Assembly (NCBI GenBank): GCA_963789255.1
Contig: CAWBJW010000004.1
Location: forward strand, 1 to 64,000
Direction of reading: 5' to 3'
Source: DATARH01 sp963789255
Lineage (GTDB): Bacteria; Pseudomonadota; Alphaproteobacteria; ATCC43930; CGMCC-115725
Length of the DNA: 64,000 nt
Within the stretch, counting starts at the first letter, position 1, and each line of letters opens with the position of its first letter. Below, piece after piece: positions 26,094 through 34,909 of the stretch. The position numbers and the translations under genes are program-made. The notes below the pieces were generated by a model. It was given only the letters and a program-made list of their open reading frames with translations, was not told the DNA's origin and ran no database searches.

Positions 26094-27489
26094 GTGCTGT
26101 TCAGAAGCCTCTCGGCCCGGCTTCTCGTGCTGACGATCTTTTTTGTGATGGTCAGCGAGGTGCTGATTTTCGTGCCCTCGGTCGCGCGCTTTCGGATGAC
26201 TTATTTCGACAACCACCTCGCCGCCGGACACCTTGCGACCCTGGCCCTGGCGGCCAGCCCGAACGGCCGGATCGACCAGGCGCTGACCGATCGGCTGCTC
26301 GCCGATGTCGGCGCGCACGCGGTCATCCTGCATCGCCCCAACGGCATGGTCTTCATGCTCGACAGCCCGGTGGCGCCGAAGGCCGAAATCACGTTCGACC
26401 TGAGGCGCGGCAATATCCCGATCTGGATCGAGCGCTCGCTCGAAACCCTCGCGCGCAGCGACAACCGCGTGATGCGGGTGCTCGGTCCGGCGCCCAACGA
26501 GCCGGGCGCGACCGTCGAAGAATTGCTCGACGAGGCGCCGCTGCGCCACGAGATGTGGGCGTTCGGCAAGCGCATCGTCGAATTGTCGATTCTTCATTTC
26601 GCTGACGACGGCGGCGCTCGTCTACCTCAGCCTGCAATGGCTGCTGGTCCGCCCGATGCGCCGCATCACCGCGAGCATGACCCTGTTCCGCGAGGATCCG
26701 GAGGACGCCTCGCGCCGCATTACCCCGAGCCGTCGGCGCGATGAGATCGGCGGCGCCGAAAAGGAACTCGCGCTATTGCAGGAAACCGTGCGGCAGGCGC
26801 TCGGCCAGCGTGCCCGGCTGGCGGCGCTCGGCACCGCCGTGACCAAGATCAACCACGATCTGCGCGCCATTCTGGCGACCGCGCGGCTGGTCAGCGACGG
26901 GCTCGCCGACAGCGCCGCGCCCGAGGTCCGCCGCGTCGCGCCGCGGCTGTTCGACGCGATCGACCGCGCGGTCGCGCTGTGTACGCGCACCCTCGATTTT
27001 TCGCGCGAGGGGGCGCCGCCTATCGCGCCGACCCGATTTCAGCTGCCGCCGCTGATCGAGGAGATTAAGCCGGCCCTGGCGACAGGCAACGAGGACGTTG
27101 CGGTCGAGCTTGACGTGGAGCCCGGGCTCACCGTGCGGGCCGACCGCGATCAGCTCCACCGGGTGCTGTTGAACCTTGCCCGGAACGCGGTCGAAGCCGG
27201 TGCGCGGCGTGTGCGCTTCACCGCCGCCGCGTTGGATGGGACGATCGCGATCGATGTCGTAGATGACGGCCATGGGCTGCCGCCGCGCGCTGCGGAAAAC
27301 CTGTTCCGGCCGTTTTTCGGCTCGGCCCGCCCGGGCGGCAGCGGGCTTGGCCTGGCGATCGCGCGCGAGCTGATGCGGGTGCAGGGGGGCGACCTCGTGC
27401 TGGTCGAAACCACCGGCAGCGGCACGGTTTTCCGCTTGACCCTCCCGGCGGCCGAGGCGGCGGCCTCGCTCAGTCGAGCGTCAGGGTGA
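26094..27489 (+). pseudogene. Sensor histidine kinase, frameshifted, no adjacent regulator
   Basis: A membrane sensor kinase of ~464 residues split across two frames. Part one has membrane helix 1 (SARLLVLTIFFVMVSEVLIF) and a periplasmic sensor region to KRIVELSI. Part two continues FISLTTAALVYLSLQWLLVR (helix 2), HAMP, an H-box with the phospho-accepting His in KINHDLRA, the N-box LLNLARNAVEAG, DDGHGLP and GGSGLGLAIA. One extra base in ATTCTTC (26592) explains the break, and the length is 3n+1. No response regulator lies next to it. Its 3' end overlaps the convergent methyltransferase by 20 bp. Confidence 0.88.
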
Positions 27490-28712
27490 GGGCGTTCAGA
27501 TAGGCGCTCTCCGGCAGTGCCGGGTGGACCGGATGGTCGGGGCTCGCCCCGGCGCTCCTGAGGATGCGCGCGGAGCGGCCGGCATCGACAAGCCCGCGCC
27601 GCACCGCTTCGACGAATTCCGCACCCGCGACATTGTGCGAACACGACGCCAGGAACAGAAAGCCCGAGGGCGCGGTCGAGCTGGGCGGCAAGCCGGGCGA
27701 GCTTCCTATAGCCGCGCAATGCCGCCGGGACGTCGCGCTTCGAGCGGGCGAAGGCCGGCGGGTCGGCGATGACGATGTCGAAGCGCTCGCCCTGGGCGGC
27801 GAGCCCGGCCGCTTCGGCAAATACCTCGCCGCGGCGGAATTCGCATGTATCGGCGGTTCCGTTACGCCGGGCAGCCTCTGCCGCGAGCGCGAGGGCGGGT
27901 TCGGAACGGTCGATGCCGAGCACCGCAGCGGCGCCCTTGCACGAAGCGGCGAGGGCAAACCCGCCGCTGTAGCAATAAAGATCGAGCACCCTTGCACCCT
28001 TCGCCAGCCCGGCGATGAAGGCGCGATTGTCGCGCTGGTCGAAAAACCATCCGGTCTTCTGCCCGGCCAGCACATCGGCCTCGAACACAATGCCGTTTTC
28101 CTCGACCGGCACCGCACCCTCGATCGCGCCCAGCGCCACCCCGGTTTCCAGCTTCAGCCCTTCCTGGGTCCGCGCCGGGCTGTCGTTGCGCAGCACGATA
28201 GCCTCGGGAGCCAACAGGCTGCGCAGCGCGTCCGATATGACCGGCATGAGGCGGTCCATCCCGGCGGCGTTCGCCTGCACGACCAGGACCGCGCCGAAGC
28301 GGTCAACAACGAGGCCGGGCAGACCATCGGCCTCGGCATGGACTAGCCGGTAATAGGGCCTGTCGTAAAGCCGGTCGCGCAGCCTGAGCGCGCGCTCGAA
28401 GCGGCGCGCGAAAAACCGCCCGCCGATTTCGCGGTTGGCGTCGCGGTCGAGGAGGCGGGCGGCGATCAGCGTATGCGGGTTGAACATCGCGACGCCGAAC
28501 GGGCGCCCGTCGCCGCGGCGCAAAGTGACGAGGGTGCCCGCGGCGAGCGCCTTCGCCGCCGCATCCATCACGATCTCGTTCGAGTAGATCCACGGGTGGC
28601 CGCCTTCGGCGCGGCGATGGCCGCCGGGCAACAGCGTGACCTGCGGCCGGCCCGCCGGGTCGTCCGGCTCGGTGCTGCCGGGCATTCTCTCGACGGTCGT
28701 CATCTCCGACAT
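27470..28712 (-). pseudogene. RlmI/RlmK-like class I rRNA methyltransferase, frameshifted
   Basis: A ~413-residue SAM-dependent 23S rRNA (cytosine-C5)-methyltransferase-like protein. The PUA-like N-terminus includes VTLLPGGHRRAEGGHPWIYS. The Rossmann SAM domain has VLDLYCYSGGFALAA, and the catalytic loop is IVIADPPAF. The frame breaks after AAQLDRA and resumes with SGFLFLASCSHNVAGAEF, which carries the family Cys, ending in NALTLTLD. One extra G/C in a three-base run (27669-27671) accounts for it. ATG at 28712 with AAAAGGGA upstream. Confidence 0.85.
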
Positions 28713-28817
28713 GGCCCGGTCCCTTTTCCGCCTTGCGCCACGCATCTGGCGCTCACCCGCTTCTCCCTCCCCAACCCTGGGGGCGGAGAGGGTTGGGGTG
28801 AGGTGGGGGATTCCAGC

Positions 28818-29229
28818 GCGATTGCCAAGGCCCACCTCACCCTCCCAGGCCCTTGGCGTGGGCCCCTCCCTTTCCGCTGAAAGGGCTTTGCACAAAAACG
28901 CGTGTCATTCCGGGGCACGCCGCAGGCGTGAACCCGGAATCCAGGAACACGGGGGGTGCATGGATTCCGGGTTCGCCGCTCGCGCGGCGCCCCGGAATGA
29001 CAGATTGTTGTGCAAGGCGCCCCGCGATTGCCAAGGCCCACCTCACCCTCCCAGGCCCTTGGCGTGGGCCCCTCCCTCTCCGCTGAAAGGGCTTTGCACA
29101 AAAACGCGTGTCATTCCGGGGCACGCCGCAGGCGTGAACCCGGAATCCAGGAACACGGGGGGTGCATGGATTCCGGGTTCGCCGCTCGCGCGGCGTCCCG
29201 GAATGACAGATTGTTGTGCAAGGCGCCCC
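28818..29229. repeat. 206-bp near-perfect tandem duplication of palindromic elements
   Basis: Two head-to-tail copies (28818-29023 and 29024-29229) differ at only two positions that I can see: T/C in the CCTCCCTTTCC versus CCTCCCTCTCC segment, and C/T in GGCGCCCC versus GGCGTCCC. Each copy contains a CCCACCTCACC ... GGCGTGGGCCCCTCCC stretch and the GTCATTCCGGGGC-type palindrome (28904-29001 and its partner). It occupies most of the 684-bp gap between the methyltransferase and ffh. No gene is present. Confidence 0.93.
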
Positions 29230-29264
29230 TGAAGGGCGGACAGGGAGGGTTGGCGAGCCCGCGA

Positions 29265-29293
29265 TTGACACCCGCGGGGGCCGCCTGTAGCGT
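29265..29293 (+). promoter_or_regulatory. Probable promoter of ffh
   Basis: TTGACA, a 17-bp spacer and TAGCGT lie about 105 bp upstream of the ffh ATG, directly after the tandem repeat. The -35 is perfect and the -10 is moderate. A small CCTCCC/GGGAGG hairpin follows in the leader near 29331-29346. Confidence 0.5.
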
Positions 29294-29396
29294 CCGCGCA
29301 CACTGCCCGATAGCAGCGTGGTCAATTCCTCCCCCTATGGGAGGCTGGCCGGTCCGCGAGTTTCGCGCGCCGGCCTATTGGATATTGGACGCCGCA

Positions 29397-30776
29397 ATGT
29401 TCGACACTCTCAGCAATCGCCTCAACGACGTTTTCGACCGCCTGCGCCGGCGCGGCGCGCTGAGCGAGGACGATGTCGGCGCCGCGCTGCGCGAGATCCG
29501 CGTCGCGCTGCTGGAGGCCGATGTCGCCCTGCCGGTGGTGCGCGATTTCGTCGCCGCGGTGCGCGAGAAGGCGGTCGGCCAGGACGTGGTGCGCTCGGTC
29601 ACGCCGGGGCAGATGGTCGTCAAGATCGTGCACGACCATCTCGTCGAGGTGCTCGGCGGCAATGAGCCGCGCGGCCGCGCGGCGGACGGGCTCGACCTCA
29701 ACGCGACGCCGCCGGTCGTGGTCATGCTGGTCGGGCTGCAGGGCTCGGGCAAGACGACGACCGCGGCCAAGATCGCGCTCAGATTGAAGAATCGCGAGCG
29801 GAAAAAGGTGCTGATGGCCGGGCTCGACGTGCAGCGCCCGGCGGCGCAGGAGCAGCTTGCCCAGCTCGGCCATCAGATCGGCGTCGCGACATTGCCGGTC
29901 GTTGCGGGCGAGCGCCCGGTCGCGATCACCAGGCGCGCGCTGCAAGTGGGCCGCGCCGAAGGCTATGACGTGGTGCTGCTCGACACTGCCGGAAGGCTCC
30001 ACGTCAACGAGGAGCTGATGCTCGAAGTCGCGGCGGTGCGCGAGGCGGCCAACCCGCACCAGACCCTCCTGGTCGCCGATGCGATGACCGGGCAGGACGC
30101 GGTCAACGTCGCCCGGGCGTTCGGCGAGCGGGTTGGCGTCACCGGCATCGTCCTGACCCGGGTCGACGGCGACGCGCGCGGCGGCGCCGCCCTGTCGATG
30201 CGCGCGATCACCGGCAAGCCGATCGTGCTGCTCGGCACCGGCGAGAAATTGGACGCGCTCGAACCGTTCCATCCCGACCGGATCGCCGGGCGCATCCTCG
30301 GCATGGGCGACGTTGTCAGCCTCGTCGAGAAGGCGGCGGAAACTGCCGACCAGGACGACGCCGAGAAGCTCGCCGCGAAGCTGCAGAAGGGCAATTTCGA
30401 CCTCGACGATCTGGCCGGCCAGCTGCGCCAGATCCGCCGGATGGGCGGCATGAGCGGGATGCTGGGGATGCTGCCCGGGGTCGGCAAGATCAAGAAGCAA
30501 CTGGCCGGCGCCAACATCGACGAAGGAATCATCAAGCGCCAGGAAGCGATCATCGGCTCGATGACCAGCTCCGAACGCCGCAACCCGAAGCTGTTGAACG
30601 GCTCGCGCCGGCGCCGCATCGCCGCCGGCTCGGGCACCTCGGTCCCCGAAATCAACCGCCTCCTGAAGCAGTATCAGGACATGGCCGGGATGATGAAAAA
30701 GATGAAGAAGCTCGGCGAGAAGGGGCTGATGCGGCACGGCCTGTCGGCGCTGATGCCCCAGGGCTTCCGGCATTAG
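29397..30776 (+). CDS. ffh: Signal recognition particle protein Ffh
   Basis: A 459-residue SRP54 GTPase. The N-domain helices contain ALLEADVALPVVRDF. The G-domain has the P-loop GLQGSGKTTTAAK, DVQRPAAQEQL and the G3 motif DTAGRLHVNEE, then TRVDGDARGG. The Met-rich M domain (GGMSGMLGMLPGVGK, MTSSERRNP, GSRRRRIAAGSG) binds 4.5S RNA and signal peptides. It targets membrane proteins to SecYEG with FtsY. The ATG at 29397 gives the standard N-terminus MFDTLSNRL. It leads into rpsP-rimM-trmD-rplS, a common alphaproteobacterial order. Confidence 0.97.
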   Translation: MFDTLSNRLNDVFDRLRRRGALSEDDVGAALREIRVALLEADVALPVVRDFVAAVREKAVGQDVVRSVTPGQMVVKIVHDHLVEVLGGNEPRGRAADGLDLNATPPVVVMLVGLQGSGKTTTAAKIALRLKNRERKKVLMAGLDVQRPAAQEQLAQLGHQIGVATLPVVAGERPVAITRRALQVGRAEGYDVVLLDTAGRLHVNEELMLEVAAVREAANPHQTLLVADAMTGQDAVNVARAFGERVGVTGIVLTRVDGDARGGAALSMRAITGKPIVLLGTGEKLDALEPFHPDRIAGRILGMGDVVSLVEKAAETADQDDAEKLAAKLQKGNFDLDDLAGQLRQIRRMGGMSGMLGMLPGVGKIKKQLAGANIDEGIIKRQEAIIGSMTSSERRNPKLLNGSRRRRIAAGSGTSVPEINRLLKQYQDMAGMMKKMKKLGEKGLMRHGLSALMPQGFRH

Positions 30777-30794
30777 CGACGCAAGTTGCAAACC

Positions 30795-30876
30795 GTAGGA
30801 TGGGTTGAGCGCAGCGAAACCCATCGTATTTCATCGGCACGGCTTGATGGGTTTCGCTATCCTCAACCCATCCTAC
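30795..30876. repeat. Dispersed inverted repeat (GTAGGATGGGTT-type)
   Basis: Arms GTAGGATGGGTTGAGCGCAG ... and the reverse complement ending AACCCATCCTAC flank a 20-nt loop. The same family occurs after rplS and near 49.25 kb. It ends 14 bp before the rpsP start, so it may form a hairpin in the ffh-rpsP transcript. Confidence 0.85.
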
Positions 30877-30890
30877 AAAAAGGTCCATTG

Positions 30891-31244
30891 ATGTCATTGA
30901 AAATCCGGCTCGCCCGCGGCGGCGCCAAGAAGCGGCCGTTCTACTCGATCGTCGTCGCCGATGCGCGCAGCCCGCGCGACGGGCGGTTCATCGAAAAGCT
31001 CGGGACCTACAACCCGATGCTGGAGCGCAGCCATGCCGAGCGGGTGACGCTGAAGGAAGAACGGATCAAGCACTGGCTCGGGGTCGGCGCCCAGCCGACC
31101 GATCGGGTCGCGCGCTTCCTCGGCGATGCCGGCATCGTTGACAAGCCGGCGCTGCGCGATACCCCGCTCAAATCGACGCCGAAGGCCAAGGCCCAGGCGC
31201 GCGCCAAGGAGGCCGAAGAGGCCGCCGCGGCGGCGCGCGGCTGA
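30891..31244 (+). CDS. rpsP: 30S ribosomal protein S16
   Basis: 117 residues with the S16 signature MSLKIRLARGGAKKRPFYSIVVAD and RDGRFIEKLGTYNP near the N-terminus, and an Ala/Lys/Glu-rich C-terminal extension (KAKAQARAKEAEEAAAAARG) common in alphaproteobacteria. AAAAAGG precedes the ATG. S16 is an early-binding small-subunit protein. Confidence 0.97.
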   Translation: MSLKIRLARGGAKKRPFYSIVVADARSPRDGRFIEKLGTYNPMLERSHAERVTLKEERIKHWLGVGAQPTDRVARFLGDAGIVDKPALRDTPLKSTPKAKAQARAKEAEEAAAAARG

Positions 31245-31291
31245 TCTGAGGACGTTGGTCGGTATGCAGAGCGCCCACGCCGGCGGCAAGC

Positions 31292-31410
31292 CCCTCTCCC
31301 GCACCGCGGGAGAGGGTGGCTCGCCCGGCCGGGCGAGCCGGGTGAGGGTGCCCAAGCCCGCACTCTTGCCCGCCCCCTCACCCCAACCCTCTCCCCCGGT
31401 GGGGGAGAGG
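31292..31410. repeat. CCCTCTCCCGC composite palindromic repeat
   Basis: The hairpin CCCTCTCCCGC-ACC-GCGGGAGAGGG (31292-31316) is followed by GGGTGAGGG, then CTCACCCCAACCCTCTCCCC and GGGGGAGAGG. It is the same composite family as at 20.3 and 53.4 kb. It reaches to within 30 bp of the proposed rimM start and may have displaced the native leader. Confidence 0.85.
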
Positions 31411-31437
31411 AAGCTTGTCACAACAGCGGCGAGGCGG

Positions 31438-31992
31438 GTGTGCGTCGGCGTCATCACCGGCGCGCAGGGCGTGCGCGGTGACGTGCGGCTGAAGAGCTTC
31501 ACCGCCGATCCCGCGGATGTCGCGCGCTATGGCCCGCTCGAAGACGAGAGCGGCGAGCGGCGCTTTTCGCTGCGCCTCGTCGGCAGCGCCAAAGGCGTGG
31601 TGATCGCCCGCCTCGCGGGCATCACCGATCGCGACCGCGCCGAGGGGTTGCGCGGATTGCGGCTTTACCTCGCCCGAGCGGCATTGCCGCCGACCGCGCA
31701 GGAGGAATATTACCACGCCGATTTGATCGGCCTCGAAGCGGCGCTCGCCGACGGGACCCTGCTCGGGCAGGTGCGCGCGGTCCATGATTTCGGCGCCGGC
31801 GACACCCTTGAGATCGCGCGGCCCGCAGGTCCGCCGGCCATGGTCCCGTTCACCCGCGCGATCGTGCCCATCGTCGATCTCGATGCCGGCCGGCTGGTGC
31901 TCGACCCGCCGCCGGGGCTCATCGACGCTCTGGCGCCGCTGCGCCGGCCCAAGGCGGAGCTCAAGGCTGACGAGCCGGAGCCGAGCGCATGA
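31438..31992 (+). CDS. rimM: Ribosome maturation factor RimM
   Basis: About 184 residues. The RimM N-terminal beta-barrel starts CVGVITGAQGVRGDVRLKSF, and the PRC-barrel C-terminal domain contains EEYYHADLIGLEA, VRAVHDFGAGD and MVPFTRAIVPIVDL. It assists 30S 3'-domain assembly and binds S19. No ATG is in frame near the N-terminus. I choose the GTG at 31438 with GAGGCGG upstream; a GTG at 31399 inside the repeat is the alternative. Its stop overlaps the trmD start (ATGA). Confidence 0.9.
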   Translation: MCVGVITGAQGVRGDVRLKSFTADPADVARYGPLEDESGERRFSLRLVGSAKGVVIARLAGITDRDRAEGLRGLRLYLARAALPPTAQEEYYHADLIGLEAALADGTLLGQVRAVHDFGAGDTLEIARPAGPPAMVPFTRAIVPIVDLDAGRLVLDPPPGLIDALAPLRRPKAELKADEPEPSA

Positions 31993-32712
31993 CCTGGCGC
32001 GCGACGGTGCTGACGATCTTTCCGGAAATGCTGCCCGGCCCGCTGGCCTATTCGCTGGCCGGCAAGGCGCTGGAGGCCGGGATCTGGCGGCTCGAAACGG
32101 TGGACATCCGCGATTTCGCGCGCGATAAACACCGCTCGGTGGACGATGCGCCGTTCGGCGGCGGGCCGGGGATGGTGATGCGGCCCGACGTGCTCGATGC
32201 GGCGATCGCCGGCGCCGGCGGGTGCGGGCCGCTCATTCTGCTGTCGCCGCGCGGCCGGCCGCTCGACCAGGACGGCGTGCGGGCGTTCGCCGCGATGCCG
32301 GGCGTGAGGCTGATCTGCGGACGGTTCGAGGGCGTCGACGAGCGCGTCATCGACGCCCGCTCGGTCGAGGAGGTGAGCCTCGGCGATTTCGTCCTGTCGG
32401 GCGGCGAGCCGGCCGCGATCGCGCTGATCGACGCCTGCGTGCGGCTGTTGCCGGGCGTCGTTGGCGGCGCCGCGACGCTGGCGGAGGAAAGTTTTGCCGA
32501 GCGGCTGCTCGAGTACCCGCACTATACAAGGCCGCAGCTGCTGGCAGGGCCGCGCGGTGCCGGACGTGCTGGTGTCGGGCGACCACGCCAGGGTCCGCGA
32601 CTGGCGGCGGGGAGAAGCCGAACGTTTGACCCGGGAGCGGCGTCCCGATTTGTGGCGGCGCCACGTCGCCAGACAGGCGGAAGCCGCTTCCCGGCAAGAG
32701 GTGGAAAGATGA
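31989..32712 (+). pseudogene. trmD: tRNA (guanine-N1)-methyltransferase TrmD, frameshifted
   Basis: TrmD makes m1G37 in tRNA and is essential in most bacteria. The N-terminal ~183 residues are normal, with the SPOUT trefoil-knot signatures GGGPGMVMRPDVL, RLICGRFEGVDERV and EVSLGDFVLSGGEPAA, up to LLEYPHYTRPQL. The frame then shifts, and the correct C-terminus follows in another frame (WQGRAVPDVLVSGDHARVRD, RRGEAERLTRERRPDLW). One extra C in CAGCTGCTGG (32541) explains it, and the length is 3n+1. Given its essential role I read this as a sequence error. The shift also makes the raw frame run into rplS. Confidence 0.92.
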
Positions 32713-33119
32713 ACCTACTGCAACAGCTCGAAGCCGAGCAGGTGACAAAGCTGGCCGCCCAACGGCCGGTGCCGCCATTTCAGCCCGGCGACACGGTGAA
32801 GGTCAGCCTGCGCGTCGTCGAAGGCGAGCGCGAGCGCATCCAGGCCTTCGAGGGCGTCTGCATCGCCCGCAAGAACGCCGGGATCAACTCGAATTTCACG
32901 CTGCGCAAGATCTCCTACGGCGAAGGGGTGGAGCGGGTTTTCCCGCTCCACTCGCCGCGCATCACCGCGATCGAGGTGGTCCGCCGCGGCGCCGTGCGGC
33001 GCGCCAAGCTGTATTATCTGCGCGAGCGCCGGGGCAAATCGGCGCGCATCGCCGAGCGCGGCCGCGAAGACACCCGCCGCGAACGCGTGCCCGCGACCGT
33101 GGCTGAGACCGACGCCTGA
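32709..33119 (+). CDS. rplS: 50S ribosomal protein L19
   Basis: 136 residues: MNLLQQLEAEQ, then the SH3-like core FQPGDTVKVSLRVVEGERER, RIQAFEGVCIARKNAGINS, FTLRKISYGEGVERVFPLHS and KLYYLRERRGKSARI, with a basic/acidic C-terminal tail. It sits at the 30S-50S interface. The ATG overlaps the trmD stop and has AAGAGGTGGA upstream. Confidence 0.97.
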   Translation: MNLLQQLEAEQVTKLAAQRPVPPFQPGDTVKVSLRVVEGERERIQAFEGVCIARKNAGINSNFTLRKISYGEGVERVFPLHSPRITAIEVVRRGAVRRAKLYYLRERRGKSARIAERGREDTRRERVPATVAETDA

Positions 33120-33123
33120 CCGT

Positions 33124-33193
33124 GATGGGCGTCGCTACGCTCAACCCATCCTACGGAATCCTGTAGGGTGGGTTGAGCGTGGCGAAGCCCACC
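33124..33193. repeat. Dispersed inverted repeat after rplS (GTAGGGTGGGTT-type)
   Basis: Arms of about 31 bp (33124-33154 and 33163-33193) with an 8-nt loop, same family as the element before rpsP. It may serve as the operon terminator or processing site between rplS and leuC. Confidence 0.8.
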
Positions 33194-33233
33194 AGGGCGT
33201 TCGCATATTCTAGTCCCCGCTGGAGCATTACGG

Positions 33234-34640
33234 ATGGCGCAACCGCGTACCCTGTTCGACAAGATCTGGGACAGCCACGTCATCGCCCCGCAGGGCGAAG
33301 GCACCTTTCTCATATACATCGACCTGCACCTGATCCATGAGGTGACGACGCCGCAGGCCTTCGAGGGCTTGCGCCTGGCCGGCCGCAAGGTGCGCCGGCC
33401 CGACGCGACGATGGCGGTGTGCGACCACAACATCCCGACGAGCAACCGTAAGGCCGGCATCGACGAGCCGGAATCGAAGCTGCAGGTCGATACGCTCGAG
33501 CAGAACGTCCGCGATTTCGGCGTGCCCTATTTCCCGATTCTCAGCATCAACCAGGGCATCGTCCACATCATCGGCCCCGAACAGGGGCTGTCGCAGCCCG
33601 GCATGACGATCGTCTGCGGCGACAGCCACACCGCGACGCACGGCGCCTTGGGCGCGCTCGCCTTCGGCATCGGCACTAGCGAGGTCGAGCATGTCCTTGC
33701 CACCCAGACGCTGAGCCAGCGCCATGCCAGGAACATGCTGGTCGCGGTTGACGGCAGCCTCGGCGCCGGGGTCAGCCCAAAGGACGTGATCCTCGCGATC
33801 ATCGGCAGGATCGGCACGGCGGGCGGCACCGGGCACGTCATCGAATACGCCGGCTCGACCTTCCGCGCGATGTCGATGGAAGGCCGCATGACGGTGTGCA
33901 ACATGACGGTCGAAGGGGGGGCGCGCGCCGGGCTTATCGCGCCGGACGAGACCACGTTCGCCTATGTCAAGGGCCGGCCCTACGCGCCGAAGGGCGCGGC
34001 CTGGGAGCAGGCGCTGGCCTATTGGCGCACCCTCCCCTCCGATCCCGGCGCGCATTACGACAAGAAGGTCGCGCTCGACGCCTCGCAGATCGCGCCGCAC
34101 GTCACCTGGGGGACCAACCCCGAACAGACCGCGCCGATCACCGGGCAGGTCCCCGATCCGGCCGACATCGCCGACCCGTTGCAGCGCGCCGCGGTGGAGC
34201 GCGCGCTCGAATACATGCAGCTCAAACCCAGGACGCCTCTCGTCGAGATCCCGGTCCAGCGCGTCTTCATCGGCTCGTGCACCAACAGCCGGATCGAGGA
34301 TCTGCGCGCCGCCGCCGCGATCGCCAAGGGCCGCCGCGTCGCCTCGGGGGTGCGCGCGATGGTCGTGCCCGGCTCCGGCCTCGTCAAGCACCAGGCCGAG
34401 GAGGAAGGGCTCGACCGCATCTTCCTCGAAGCCGGCTTCGAGTGGCGCGAGCCCGGCTGCTCCAACTGCATGTCGATGAACAACGACCGCGCCGAGCACG
34501 GCGAGCGCATCGCCTCGACCTCGAACCGCAATTTCGAGGGCCGCCAGGGGCCGAACGCCAAGACCCACCTCGTCGGCCCCGCCATGGCCGCCGCCGCCGC
34601 CATCACCGGCCATCTGGCCGATGTGCGCGATTTGGGGTGA
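33234..34640 (+). CDS. leuC: 3-isopropylmalate dehydratase large subunit LeuC
   Basis: 468 residues of the aconitase superfamily. With LeuD it isomerises 2- to 3-isopropylmalate in leucine synthesis. The [4Fe-4S] ligands are visible as one Cys in GSCTNSRIED and two in GCSNCMSMN. Other signatures are TLFDKIWDSHVI, GIVHIIGPEQGLSQPG and VCGDSHTATHGALGALAFGI. GGAG lies 8-9 nt before the ATG. Its stop overlaps a small unknown gene (GTGA), so leuC and leuD are separated by a two-gene insert. Confidence 0.97.
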   Translation: MAQPRTLFDKIWDSHVIAPQGEGTFLIYIDLHLIHEVTTPQAFEGLRLAGRKVRRPDATMAVCDHNIPTSNRKAGIDEPESKLQVDTLEQNVRDFGVPYFPILSINQGIVHIIGPEQGLSQPGMTIVCGDSHTATHGALGALAFGIGTSEVEHVLATQTLSQRHARNMLVAVDGSLGAGVSPKDVILAIIGRIGTAGGTGHVIEYAGSTFRAMSMEGRMTVCNMTVEGGARAGLIAPDETTFAYVKGRPYAPKGAAWEQALAYWRTLPSDPGAHYDKKVALDASQIAPHVTWGTNPEQTAPITGQVPDPADIADPLQRAAVERALEYMQLKPRTPLVEIPVQRVFIGSCTNSRIEDLRAAAAIAKGRRVASGVRAMVVPGSGLVKHQAEEEGLDRIFLEAGFEWREPGCSNCMSMNNDRAEHGERIASTSNRNFEGRQGPNAKTHLVGPAMAAAAAITGHLADVRDLG

Positions 34641-34909
34641 GAGTGGGCGGCAGTGGCGGTCAAAAACCGGCGCTGCGGCGGATACACGACGCTATTTACG
34701 AGCGGGACCGGGATGCCCGCCGGAGCCTCGAATATCATCGGACCAGGACGACAGATCAGATCGTGGAGTTGCTGCGGCCGGGTCCGGATAACAAGGAGCC
34801 GTTGAGAGTGAAGCCGGATGGACGCGTGTTTCAAGGCAACACCCGGATCAAGGTGCTGGAGGAACGCGGCTACCCGGTGAATGATTTGCCGCGGGACACG
34901 ATCCCATGA
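34637..34909 (+). CDS. Small ParB-like-fold protein between leuC and leuD, function unknown
   Basis: 90 residues from a GTG that overlaps the leuC stop (GTGA); a second GTG two codons on is possible. The N-terminal half is strongly charged and helical (RIHDAIYERDRDARRSLEYH). The C-terminal half is LRVKPDGRVFQGNTRIKVLE followed by ERGYPVNDLPRD. The second half resembles small ParB/sulfiredoxin-like proteins with a G-x-x-R motif, where DGHHR is usual and QGNTR is seen here. Its stop overlaps the next start (ATGA), making a tight pair. A toxin-antitoxin or accessory regulatory role is possible but not shown. Confidence 0.65.
   Translation: MRVGGSGGQKPALRRIHDAIYERDRDARRSLEYHRTRTTDQIVELLRPGPDNKEPLRVKPDGRVFQGNTRIKVLEERGYPVNDLPRDTIP

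Noticed and set aside
29230..29396. 4.5S/SRP RNA upstream of ffh
   Set aside because: The conserved tetraloop and asymmetric-loop sequences of SRP RNA are not present; only a promoter-like element and a small hairpin are seen.
32540..33119. TrmD-L19 fusion protein
   Set aside because: The joined frame results from a single extra base in trmD; the true TrmD C-terminus lies in another frame and ends at the rplS ATG.
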